A DNA stretch of 28,252 nt from Avisuccinivibrio_A sp964651505 (lineage in GTDB: Bacteria; Pseudomonadota; Gammaproteobacteria; Enterobacterales; Succinivibrionaceae): assembly GCA_964651505.1 (NCBI GenBank), contig CAZYXT010000017.1:1-28252 (forward strand), read 5' to 3'. This document shows positions 13,958 through 19,843 of this stretch, in pieces. Positions within the stretch are counted from its first letter, which is position 1. Each line of letters starts with the position of its first letter. A model generated the notes under the pieces. The model saw only the letters and a list, made by a program, of their open reading frames with translations. It was not told where the DNA came from and did not search any database. The translations under genes were made by a program, and so were the position numbers.

Positions 13958-14413
13958 ATGATTTCTCAGGCCCCCACTGCCATGACTGCAGTACCCGAGC
14001 CCGTGCCTCTTAAGGCAGGGGTGGTGGCAGAGTCAGGCGAAAATTATCTTGAGACCATCTTGGTGATGCAGGAGCGCAATGAAGCAGGCATAGTGCGGGC
14101 CGTCGACATTGCCAATGAGCTTGGCTTCAGCAAGCCTTCGGTCAGCCGCGCTTTGAACCAGCTCAAAGAGAAAAATCTCATCAAGATCTTGGATTCGGGC
14201 GCCATTTTGTTCACCCCCGAAGGCCGGACCATGGCCGAGTCCATTTTCCATCGTCATCAGCTTTTGACCGTGCTTTTGATGAACATTGCCAAGGTGCCTG
14301 CCAATCTGGCCGAGCACGATGCCTGCCGCATCGAGCATGTGATCTCGGATGAGACCATGGAGGGCATCAAAAACTATCTGATCGAGCAGGGTCTGATCGG
14401 CCCTCAAGATTGA
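13958..14413 (+). CDS. DtxR/MntR-family metal-dependent transcriptional regulator
   Basis: A 151-residue regulator of the DtxR/MntR family. The N-terminal winged helix contains SGENYLETILVMQERN (about residues 27-42) and the recognition helix GFSKPSVSRALNQLKEKNLI (about 57-76). The dimerisation and metal-binding region is intact: AESIFHRHQLLTVLLMNI (about 94-111) and AEHDACRIEHVISDETMEGI (about 119-138), with the Glu/His ligands in HRH and RIEH as in MntR. It lacks the C-terminal SH3-like domain, as MntR does, so manganese or iron sensing is likely. There is a 26-residue extension ahead of the domain. ATG 13958 follows AAGGA. A hairpin follows the gene, so the Fur-like/DtxR pair probably forms one unit. 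Confidence 0.85.
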   Translation: MISQAPTAMTAVPEPVPLKAGVVAESGENYLETILVMQERNEAGIVRAVDIANELGFSKPSVSRALNQLKEKNLIKILDSGAILFTPEGRTMAESIFHRHQLLTVLLMNIAKVPANLAEHDACRIEHVISDETMEGIKNYLIEQGLIGPQD

Positions 14414-14442
14414 GCATTTCGCTTCTAAATGCATGCGTTAAA

Positions 14443-14469
14443 GCAAAGCCCTTCCCAAAAGGGCTTTGC
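14443..14469 (+). terminator. Terminator-like hairpin after the DtxR-like gene
   Basis: An 11-bp stem, GCAAAGCCCTT (14443-14453) with AAGGGCTTTGC (14459-14469), is followed by CGTATTTG. The stem is strong but the U-tract is poor. Confidence 0.6.
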
Positions 14470-14588
14470 CGTATTTGCCCGCCTCAAATCCAACCCATCC
14501 CCGATTGGCAGTGTGATGCAGCGCAGCTTTCTTGAGGGCGATTTTCCAAGATCTCGCCTGTATCATGTTTTAAGCTTTATTTTGCCGC

Positions 14589-14594
14589 TACAAT
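14589..14594 (+). promoter_or_regulatory. Possible distal uxuA promoter
   Basis: A TACAAT box at 14589-14594 is preceded 17 bases upstream by TGTTTT (14566-14571). It lies 130 bases before uxuA in otherwise gene-free sequence that also holds the palindrome GCCGATCGGC (14637-14646). It would produce a long leader containing the operator-like palindrome nearer the gene. Confidence 0.25.
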
Positions 14595-14662
14595 GCGCAA
14601 ATAGGGTTTCAGCCCTCACAAAATTGAAAAAAGGCTGCCGATCGGCGAGCAATTTTAATGCT

Positions 14663-14678
14663 TGTATACTAGAATACA
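14663..14678 (+). promoter_or_regulatory. uxuA -10 box inside a TGTAT/ATACA operator
   Basis: TGTAT-a-CTAG-a-ATACA is a 16-base inverted repeat with one mismatched pair. The -10 hexamer TATACT (14665-14670) is embedded in its left half, 54 bases before the uxuA start. No good -35 is visible. The form fits a GntR-type operator, and the GntR/FCD gene lies just downstream of uxuB, so local repression relieved by a hexuronate product is likely. The link to that regulator is inference. Confidence 0.5.
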
Positions 14679-14723
14679 GGACAGAAAATGCAGCTTCATA
14701 AACATTAAAGGAGTAGCTTCATT

Positions 14724-15845
14724 ATGATGCACATGACTTTTCGTTGGTACGGACCCAACATGGATAACATTACATTAAAGCAGATCCGCCAGATCCCGGG
14801 CATGGAAGGCGTGATCACCGCTTTGCATGAGATCCCTGCAGGCGAGCCGTGGACTTTCGAGCAGGTGGCACAGCGCAAGGCCATCGTCGAGAAAGCAGGC
14901 CTTAAGCTGTCGGGCATCGAGTCCATCAACGTTCATGAAGATATCAAGTACGGTGCCTCCAACCGCGACCAATTGATAGACAACTACATCAAGTCCCTTG
15001 AAGCTGTAGGCAAGAACGACATTCACCTGGTGTGCTATAACTTCATGCCGGTCTTCGACTGGACCAGAACCGATCTGGCTTTGCCCCTGCCTGACGGCTC
15101 CACCGCTTTGGCCTATGACGGCAAGGTCATCGAGGGCCTGACTGCCGATCAGATGTTTGATCGCATCGCCGACAATTCAAACGGCTTTGAGATGCCCGGG
15201 TGGGAGCTCAATCGCCGCGACGAGATCTCAGCCCAAATCAAGAAGTTCCAGGGCATGACTCCCGATGAGCTGCGCGCCAACTACAAGTACTTCTTGGATG
15301 CCATCATGCCTACTTGCGAGAAGTGGAACATCAAGATGGGCGTTCACCCCGATGATCCTTCCTACGATTTGTTCGGCATTCCGCGCATCACCAAGTCAGA
15401 AGAAGATCTGGTCAAGATAGCACAGCTCAACTCCAGCCCCTGCAACGGCTTCTCCTTGTGCACAGGCTCCTTGGGCTCCAACCCTGCCAACAATCTGCCC
15501 AAGATCATCCGCAACCCCAAGATCGGCCCTCGCATCTACTTTGCCCACGTCCGCAACGTTTTGCATACGGGCGATCATCAGTTCCACGAGAGCTCCCACG
15601 TCTCCCACACGGGCTCGCTGGATCTGTACGAGATCATGAAGGCCCTCGTCGAAGTAGGCTTCAACGGACTGATCCGTCCCGACCACGGCCGCGAGATTTG
15701 GGACGAGAAGGCACGCCCGGGCTACGGCTTGTACGATCGCGCTTTGGGCTCCAACTACCTCATCGGCTTGGAAGAGGCTATCCGCAAGAGCAAGGGCATG
15801 CCGTACCCCGACAACCTCAACACGGTTACTGCTCCTTTGGCTTAA
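14724..15845 (+). CDS. uxuA: Mannonate dehydratase
   Basis: UxuA dehydrates D-mannonate to 2-keto-3-deoxy-D-gluconate in glucuronate catabolism and needs a divalent metal. The 373-residue protein begins MTFRWYGPNMDNITLKQIRQIPGMEGVITALHEIPAGEPW, the typical UxuA N-terminus. It has VCYNFMPVFDWTRTDL (about residues 101-116), the metal-site stretch MGVHPDDPSYDLFGIPRI, NGFSLCTGSLGS, IYFAHVRNV and GLIRPDHGREIW. ATG 14724 follows AAAGGAG at 10 bases; a second ATG directly after is equally compatible. Nearly all its lysine codons are AAG, as in the ribosomal protein genes of this window, suggesting strong expression. uxuB follows after a short hairpin-bearing gap. Confidence 0.95.
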   Translation: MMHMTFRWYGPNMDNITLKQIRQIPGMEGVITALHEIPAGEPWTFEQVAQRKAIVEKAGLKLSGIESINVHEDIKYGASNRDQLIDNYIKSLEAVGKNDIHLVCYNFMPVFDWTRTDLALPLPDGSTALAYDGKVIEGLTADQMFDRIADNSNGFEMPGWELNRRDEISAQIKKFQGMTPDELRANYKYFLDAIMPTCEKWNIKMGVHPDDPSYDLFGIPRITKSEEDLVKIAQLNSSPCNGFSLCTGSLGSNPANNLPKIIRNPKIGPRIYFAHVRNVLHTGDHQFHESSHVSHTGSLDLYEIMKALVEVGFNGLIRPDHGREIWDEKARPGYGLYDRALGSNYLIGLEEAIRKSKGMPYPDNLNTVTAPLA

Positions 15846-15857
15846 AAACTCATCGCA

Positions 15858-15878
15858 AAGGGCAGCAAAGCTGCCCTT
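15858..15878 (+). other. Strong hairpin between uxuA and uxuB
   Basis: AAGGGCAGC (15858-15866) pairs with GCTGCCCTT (15870-15878) around a 3-base loop and is followed by C-rich rather than U-rich sequence. It is more likely an mRNA-stabilising or processing hairpin that sets uxuA above uxuB than a full terminator. Confidence 0.55.
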
Positions 15879-15916
15879 CCCCCATACAATCAGCAAATAT
15901 CAGGAGTTAATCATTA

Positions 15917-17533
15917 ATGGCAAAGATAACTTTACAAGGATTGGCCGAAGACAAGGCTGCTTTGGAGCAGGCCGGGGTCGTGCTTCCCCGCTATGACGTC
16001 AAGGCAGTGCAGGAATTTACCAAGACCCACCCCGTGTGGATCCACTGCGGAGCCGGCAACATTTTCAGAGGCTTTGTGGCTTCCTTGCAGCAAACCCTGC
16101 TTGACGAGGGCTTGCAGAAGTCGGGCATTCAGACCATGTCCTGCTACGATGGCGCCATCATCGACGAAGTTTACAAGCCCCACGATCACCTGACCTTGGA
16201 AGTTACGCTGCTGCCCGATAAGAGCACCAAGCTTAAGGTGTTGGGCTCCGTCACCGACGGCTTCAAGCTCAACGGCACTGCCCCCGAGGATGAGAAGACC
16301 GTGCGCGAGCTCTTTAAGGACAAGGGTCTGCAGATGCTCTCCTATACCATCACCGAGAAGGGCTACGCCTTAAAGGGCATCGACGGCTCCTATCTGCCTC
16401 AGGTGCTTGAGGACATGCAAAAAGGCCCCTCTTTTGTGCGTCACGCCATGTCCTGGACTGCCGCATTGCTCTACGAGCGTTATCAGGCAGGCGCCGCTCC
16501 CATTGCCGTGGTCTCCATGGACAACTGCTCGCACAACGGCGACAAGGTCAAAGATGCCGTTTTGACCGTGGCCCGCGCCTGGCTTGACAACGGCCTGGCT
16601 GACAAGGGCTTTGTCGAGTATTTGGAAGATAAGGGCAAGGTATCCTTCCCCTGCACCATGATAGACAAGATCACCCCGCGCCCCGATCCTGAGATCACCC
16701 AAAAGTTAAAAGATCTGGGCATCGAAGACATGGATCCCATCAAGACCGCCCGCGGCTCCTTCATTGCCCCCTTCGTCAATGCCGAGAAGCCTCAGTATCT
16801 GGTGGTCGAGGATGATTTCCCCAACGGCCGTCCTCCTTTGGAGAAGGCAGGCGTGCTCTTTACCACCAAAGAGGGCGTCGATTTGTGCGAGCGCATGAAG
16901 GTCACCACCTGCCTCAATCCTCTGCACACCGCTTTGGCCGTTTACGGATGCATCTTTGGCTATCAGCGCATCAGCGCCGAGATGGAAGATGAAGATCTGG
17001 TCAAGCTGGTCAAGACCTTGGGCTACCAAGAAGGTCTGCCTGTGGTAGACGATCCTAAGATCTTAAGCCCCAAGGACTTTTTGACCGAGGTCATCGAGGA
17101 GCGCCTGACCAACAAGTGCCTGCCCGATTCGCCTCAGCGCATTGCCACCGACAGCTCGCAAAAGGTCACCGTCCGTTTTGGCGAGACCTTAAAGAACTAC
17201 CAAAAGAAGGGCCTGGATACAGGGAAGCTGGTTGCCCTGCCTTTGGCTTTGGCAGGCTGGATCCGTTATCTTTTGGCAATTGGCGATGACGGTCAGCCTT
17301 TTGAGCTTTCCGACGATCCTTTGATCCCCGAGCTTAAGAAGATCTTGGAGCCTGTCAAGTTTGGCGATCCCTCAAGCGTGGGCGACAACTTAAAGAGCAT
17401 TTTGTCCAATGCTTCCATCTTCGGCGTCAATCTGTATGATGCAGGCATCGGCACCAAGGTCGAAGGATTGGTTGCCGAAATGATCGCAGGACCGGGAGCA
17501 GTGCGCAGCACTTTGCGCAAATACTTAAATTAG
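15917..17533 (+). CDS. uxuB: Mannitol dehydrogenase family, probable fructuronate reductase
   Basis: A 538-residue long-chain mannitol dehydrogenase family enzyme. UxuB interconverts D-fructuronate and D-mannonate with NAD(H), supplying the substrate of UxuA. The N-terminal dinucleotide-binding part has VWIHCGAGNIFRGFVA (about residues 40-55). Downstream are the family segment VVSMDNCSHNGDKV (about 199-212), FPCTMIDKITPRP (about 251-263) and the active-site segment MKVTTCLNPLHTALAVYGC, with the Lys and His expected in this family. It is longer than E. coli UxuB (486 residues), with an insert and an extended C-terminal half. Adjacency to uxuA supports fructuronate over mannitol or tagaturonate. 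ATG 15917 follows CAGGAG. AAG is strongly preferred for lysine, as in uxuA. Confidence 0.85.
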   Translation: MAKITLQGLAEDKAALEQAGVVLPRYDVKAVQEFTKTHPVWIHCGAGNIFRGFVASLQQTLLDEGLQKSGIQTMSCYDGAIIDEVYKPHDHLTLEVTLLPDKSTKLKVLGSVTDGFKLNGTAPEDEKTVRELFKDKGLQMLSYTITEKGYALKGIDGSYLPQVLEDMQKGPSFVRHAMSWTAALLYERYQAGAAPIAVVSMDNCSHNGDKVKDAVLTVARAWLDNGLADKGFVEYLEDKGKVSFPCTMIDKITPRPDPEITQKLKDLGIEDMDPIKTARGSFIAPFVNAEKPQYLVVEDDFPNGRPPLEKAGVLFTTKEGVDLCERMKVTTCLNPLHTALAVYGCIFGYQRISAEMEDEDLVKLVKTLGYQEGLPVVDDPKILSPKDFLTEVIEERLTNKCLPDSPQRIATDSSQKVTVRFGETLKNYQKKGLDTGKLVALPLALAGWIRYLLAIGDDGQPFELSDDPLIPELKKILEPVKFGDPSSVGDNLKSILSNASIFGVNLYDAGIGTKVEGLVAEMIAGPGAVRSTLRKYLN

Positions 17534-17565
17534 CTGTATCTTGCGGTTAGTTTGGGTTAATATGG

Positions 17566-17590
17566 CAAAGCCGGCTTGCGTCCGGCTTTG
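17566..17590 (+). terminator. Hairpin after uxuB
   Basis: CAAAGCCGG (17566-17574) pairs with CCGGCTTTG (17582-17590) around a 7-base loop, and only TCTGTG follows. It ends 15 bases before the GntR start codon and probably reduces read-through into the regulator. Confidence 0.55.
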
Positions 17591-17605
17591 TCTGTGCGAG
17601 GATTC

Positions 17606-18349
17606 ATGACCAAATTAACTGACAGCGAGCCCATAGCGCCATTGCGCATCAGATCCGATCGTCCCATCAGCACTCAGATTTACGAGTTTTTGCGCCGGCA
17701 GATCACCATGACTGCCATCAAGCCCGGGCGCACCATTTCCGAAAACGAACTTTCGGCTCATTTTGCCGTGTCCCGCCAGCCGGTGCGCGAGGCCCTGATG
17801 AGGCTGCGCCATGACGGATTGCTCCATGTGATACCCCAGCGCGGTAGCATCGTGCAAAAGATCTCGGTGAGCAATTTAAGGCAGATCTGCTTTTTGCGCT
17901 CGGCCATCGAGTGTGCGGCCATCGATGCGGCCCAAAAGCTTGACGAGGAAAGATTTAACCTCATCTTGGGCAGGCTCAAAGAGAATTTGGCCAGGCAACA
18001 GGAGCTTATGAACGGCAGCACCCGCGAGAGCACCGCAGCTTTCTTGCAGGCCGACGACAACTTTCATCATCTTTTGTGCTCGCTGTCAACCTGTCCCATG
18101 GCCTGGGAGACCATTCAGTCCATCAAGCCCCAAATGGACAGGATCCGCTATTTGTCGCAAGGCCGGGTTTCCCCTTACGAGCAATTAATCGAAGAGCATC
18201 AGAGCATTTTCGAGGCCATCGAGGAGCGGCAGTTTGCCCTGGCCCGCGAATATTTGACGCTGCATCTGCATGAGATCATGCAAACCTATATTGCCATTCG
18301 CGAGCAATACGGGCAGTGGTTTTTGCCCGAGGAAGAGGATCTGCCTTAA
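17606..18349 (+). CDS. GntR family transcriptional regulator, FCD subfamily
   Basis: A 247-residue FadR/GntR regulator. The N-terminal winged helix spans about residues 18-80: ISTQIYEFLRRQITMTAIKPGRTISENELSAHFAVSRQPVREALMRLRHDGLLHVIPQRGSIV has the classic GntR pattern with VSRQPVREAL as recognition helix. The C-terminal helical FCD ligand domain (about 95-225) contains the metal-site residues of this class, including DDNFHHLL and the late EEHQSIFEAI and LHLHEIM histidines. FCD members often sense sugar acids (UxuR, ExuR), and its place just downstream of uxuAB points to control of those genes. I chose ATG 17606 after GAGGATT; a start 10 codons upstream lies within the uxuB hairpin. Confidence 0.88.
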   Translation: MTKLTDSEPIAPLRIRSDRPISTQIYEFLRRQITMTAIKPGRTISENELSAHFAVSRQPVREALMRLRHDGLLHVIPQRGSIVQKISVSNLRQICFLRSAIECAAIDAAQKLDEERFNLILGRLKENLARQQELMNGSTRESTAAFLQADDNFHHLLCSLSTCPMAWETIQSIKPQMDRIRYLSQGRVSPYEQLIEEHQSIFEAIEERQFALAREYLTLHLHEIMQTYIAIREQYGQWFLPEEEDLP

Positions 18350-18438
18350 AAAAAGCCGCGACGGGCTCAGGAACGGGCCCAATGCATCTTCAGGCTTAAA
18401 ATTTGATTGATGGGGTTTTAAACTGACAAACAGTCTTG

Positions 18439-18463
18439 GGCAAATGCTCATTTGCCGGTTTTT
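18439..18463 (+). terminator. Possible terminator or operator after the GntR gene
   Basis: GGCAAATG-CT-CATTTGCC (18439-18456) is an uninterrupted inverted repeat followed by GGTTTTT. As RNA it can form a 6-bp stem with a 6-base loop ahead of a U5 run, giving a modest intrinsic terminator 90 bases after the GntR gene. As DNA it could equally be an operator. Confidence 0.4.
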
Positions 18464-18515
18464 AAAATCAAGTTTTTAAAATGCGCGACTGCGGATGCGC
18501 CAATCTTTCTGCCTG

Positions 18516-18547
18516 TTAAATATTGAATTGGTCAATAAAATATTTAA
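18516..18547. repeat. 32-base A+T-rich inverted repeat
   Basis: TTAAATATT (18516-18524) and AATATTTAA (18539-18547) are exact complements, with a nested TTGA-attgg-TCAA (18523-18535) between them. It lies about 45 bases upstream of the TTGACA of the Hfq-like gene promoter and may be a binding site for a dimeric regulator. Confidence 0.5.
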
Positions 18548-18590
18548 ATGCCTGACCGGTCCCCCTCAAAGCCACTCAACTTTGCTCAAT

Positions 18591-18624
18591 ACTTTGACAA
18601 GTAATGTCAATACTTGTAAAGTAT
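18591..18624 (+). promoter_or_regulatory. Promoter of the Hfq-like gene, overlapped by two palindromes
   Basis: A perfect -35 TTGACA (18594-18599) and a -10 TAAAGT (18617-18622) are separated by 17 bases. Two inverted repeats overlap it: TTGACA-agtaa-TGTCAA (18594-18610) covers the -35 and spacer, and ATACTT-gta-AAGTAT (18610-18624) covers the -10. They abut at one shared base. The arrangement suggests tight repression. The resulting leader would be about 168 bases long. A second weak box, GATAAT (18754-18759), lies nearer the gene. Confidence 0.55.
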
Positions 18625-18797
18625 CGCCTGCCGGATAAAATTTTTAGGGTCTGAAATTTTTTTATGCAGCCCGGGTGTTCGGCTATGAGGCAGCAAGGCG
18701 GGTCGTTGTTGCGCTGATTTTGCACAGTCCGTTTAGCAAGCTTGCTGTGACGTGATAATTCGCGTATGAACAATAATAAGAAAGAAAAGAGACTTAC

Positions 18798-19103
18798 ATG
18801 GACGGTCAACCTATAGACAAGAGGACAGCCAATCAAAAGAACAAGAAAACCTTCTCGTCTGCTTTTATGCATGACGGAGGTCAGGATGCCGCCTTACAGT
18901 GGCTGGTGGATACGAAAGCCCATGTTTGCGTGTTTTTGATCACAGGCGTCAAATTTGAGGGCGTGGTCGAGGCTTTTGATCAGTACACCATCAGCATCAC
19001 CGACATCAAGCAGCGCCAGCAGCTGATTTACAAGGACAAGATTTCGACTCTGGCCCTCAAAAAGGGCTCAGGCACCGTCATCCCATCAAGCTCAACCGAT
19101 TAA
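18798..19103 (+). CDS. Divergent Hfq-like RNA chaperone (Sm fold)
   Basis: A 101-residue protein whose residues about 29-91 match the Hfq Sm fold: QDAALQWLVDTKAHVCVFLITGVKFEGVVEAFDQYTISI then QQLIYKDKISTLALKK. Against E. coli Hfq, residues equivalent to Q8, D9, K31, G29, G34, E37, F39-D40-Q41, Y55-K56 and I59-S60-T61 are kept. H57 of the YKHAIS motif is aspartate (YKDKIS), F42 is tyrosine, Y25 is phenylalanine, and the rim arginine patch (RRER) reads VDTK. There is a basic 28-residue N-terminal extension and almost no C-terminal tail. The usual miaA-hfq-hflX context is absent, so it may be a second, specialised Hfq. The ATG at 18798 has only a weak AAGAGA site; the alternative ATG at 18867 has none. 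Confidence 0.78.
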   Translation: MDGQPIDKRTANQKNKKTFSSAFMHDGGQDAALQWLVDTKAHVCVFLITGVKFEGVVEAFDQYTISITDIKQRQQLIYKDKISTLALKKGSGTVIPSSSTD

Positions 19104-19128
19104 GACCCTCGGGACAGTCCCCGGGGTC
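19104..19128. terminator. Hairpin between convergent genes
   Basis: GACCC...GGGTC closes a stem that continues, after a G-T pair and one mismatch, with GGGA/TCCC around a CAG loop. It begins one base after the stop of the Hfq-like gene and lies six bases from the end of the convergent HAD gene. No U-tract follows on either strand, so efficiency is uncertain. Confidence 0.55.
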
Positions 19129-19134
19129 GCTGAC

Positions 19135-19761
19135 TTAAGGCGCGGGCGCACGCACTCCTGCGCAATCTGCCACCACCCCGTCTTTTAACAACAAGCAGTC
19201 CATGCGGGCAGCCTTGGCAGCCTGCACGCCTAAGGGCGCATCTTCAAACACAAGACAGCGGCGCGGATCTGCGCCAAGCTTGTTTGCGCACGTCAAAAAA
19301 GTCTCAGGATCCGGTTTGTGTTTGACCACATCTTCGCTTGTGACCAGGGCATCGATGGATGAGTACAGCCCCAAATTTTTGAGAACCGTTTCGACATTGG
19401 GCCTTTGCGAGCCCGTGCCCACCGCCACCTTGATGCCGCGGGCATGGGCCGTCTTGAGCATTTCTGCCACCGCCGGGAAAGCTTGCACCTTGTCGATGTT
19501 TTGTCTGTACAGATTAAATTTGCGCGCCACGAAAGCATCGACGTCGTCGCACTCAAGACCCATGGTCATCAAAAGCCTGACCACCTCGGCGTTGGCAAGT
19601 CCCCCCATCTTATAGATGATGTCCGGGTCAAGCTTATAGCCGTGTTCGTCGCAGACCTGCACCCACGCCTGCACGTGATATGGCATCGAATCGATGAGGG
19701 TGCCGTCCAAGTCAAAAATGAAGGCTTCGTAGTTGTAGATAAAATTGGTGCAACAGCTCAT
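19135..19761 (-). CDS. Beta-phosphoglucomutase-like HAD phosphatase
   Basis: A 208-residue HAD-IA enzyme of the beta-phosphoglucomutase/YqaB group. Motif I is FDLDGTLIDSMPYHVQAW, with nucleophile D17 and acid/base D19; the SMPYHVQAW extension is typical of enzymes handling hexose phosphates, such as beta-PGM and YqaB (fructose-1-phosphatase). Motif II serine/threonine is in VAVGTGSQRPN, motif III lysine in HKPDPETFL, and motif IV is VFEDAPLGVQAAKAARM. It probably dephosphorylates a hexose phosphate; mutase activity cannot be decided from sequence. I chose the ATG at 19761, which has GGAGAAA just upstream; another ATG four codons earlier overlaps that site. It is divergent from the flavoprotein gene at 19844. 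Confidence 0.83.
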   Translation of the reverse strand: MSCCTNFIYNYEAFIFDLDGTLIDSMPYHVQAWVQVCDEHGYKLDPDIIYKMGGLANAEVVRLLMTMGLECDDVDAFVARKFNLYRQNIDKVQAFPAVAEMLKTAHARGIKVAVGTGSQRPNVETVLKNLGLYSSIDALVTSEDVVKHKPDPETFLTCANKLGADPRRCLVFEDAPLGVQAAKAARMDCLLLKDGVVADCAGVRAPAP

Positions 19762-19809
19762 GACTTTCTCCATTTGGCAGGATCATACGAATTTTAGCCA
19801 AGTGTGGCC

Positions 19810-19815
19810 TATAAT
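19810..19815 (+). promoter_or_regulatory. -10 box of the flavoprotein-rdgB-hemW genes
   Basis: A perfect TATAAT lies 28 bases before the flavoprotein start codon. The hexamer at the -35 distance (19787-19792) is poor. It is the only good promoter seen ahead of the flavoprotein-rdgB-hemW run. Confidence 0.5.
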
Positions 19816-19843
19816 AAAAGGACCTTAGTTTGATGAGATTGTA

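Larger units (their letters stand above)
18350..18797. other. AT-rich intergenic region rich in inverted repeats
   Basis: This 448-base stretch has no plausible gene on either strand. It contains a GGCAAATG/CATTTGCC repeat (18439-18456), a tandem pair of GTTTTTAAAAT (18458-18468 and 18472-18482), a large inverted repeat (18516-18547), a promoter overlapped by two abutting palindromes (18591-18624), and AGCAAGCTTGCT (18735-18746), a perfect 12-base palindrome in the leader of the next gene. It is much more A+T-rich than its neighbours and looks like a heavily regulated promoter region for the Hfq-like gene. Confidence 0.6.

Noticed and set aside
17566..17605. Second uxu operator before the GntR gene
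   Set aside because: The only symmetric element there is the uxuB hairpin; no TGTAT/ATACA repeat like that before uxuA is present.
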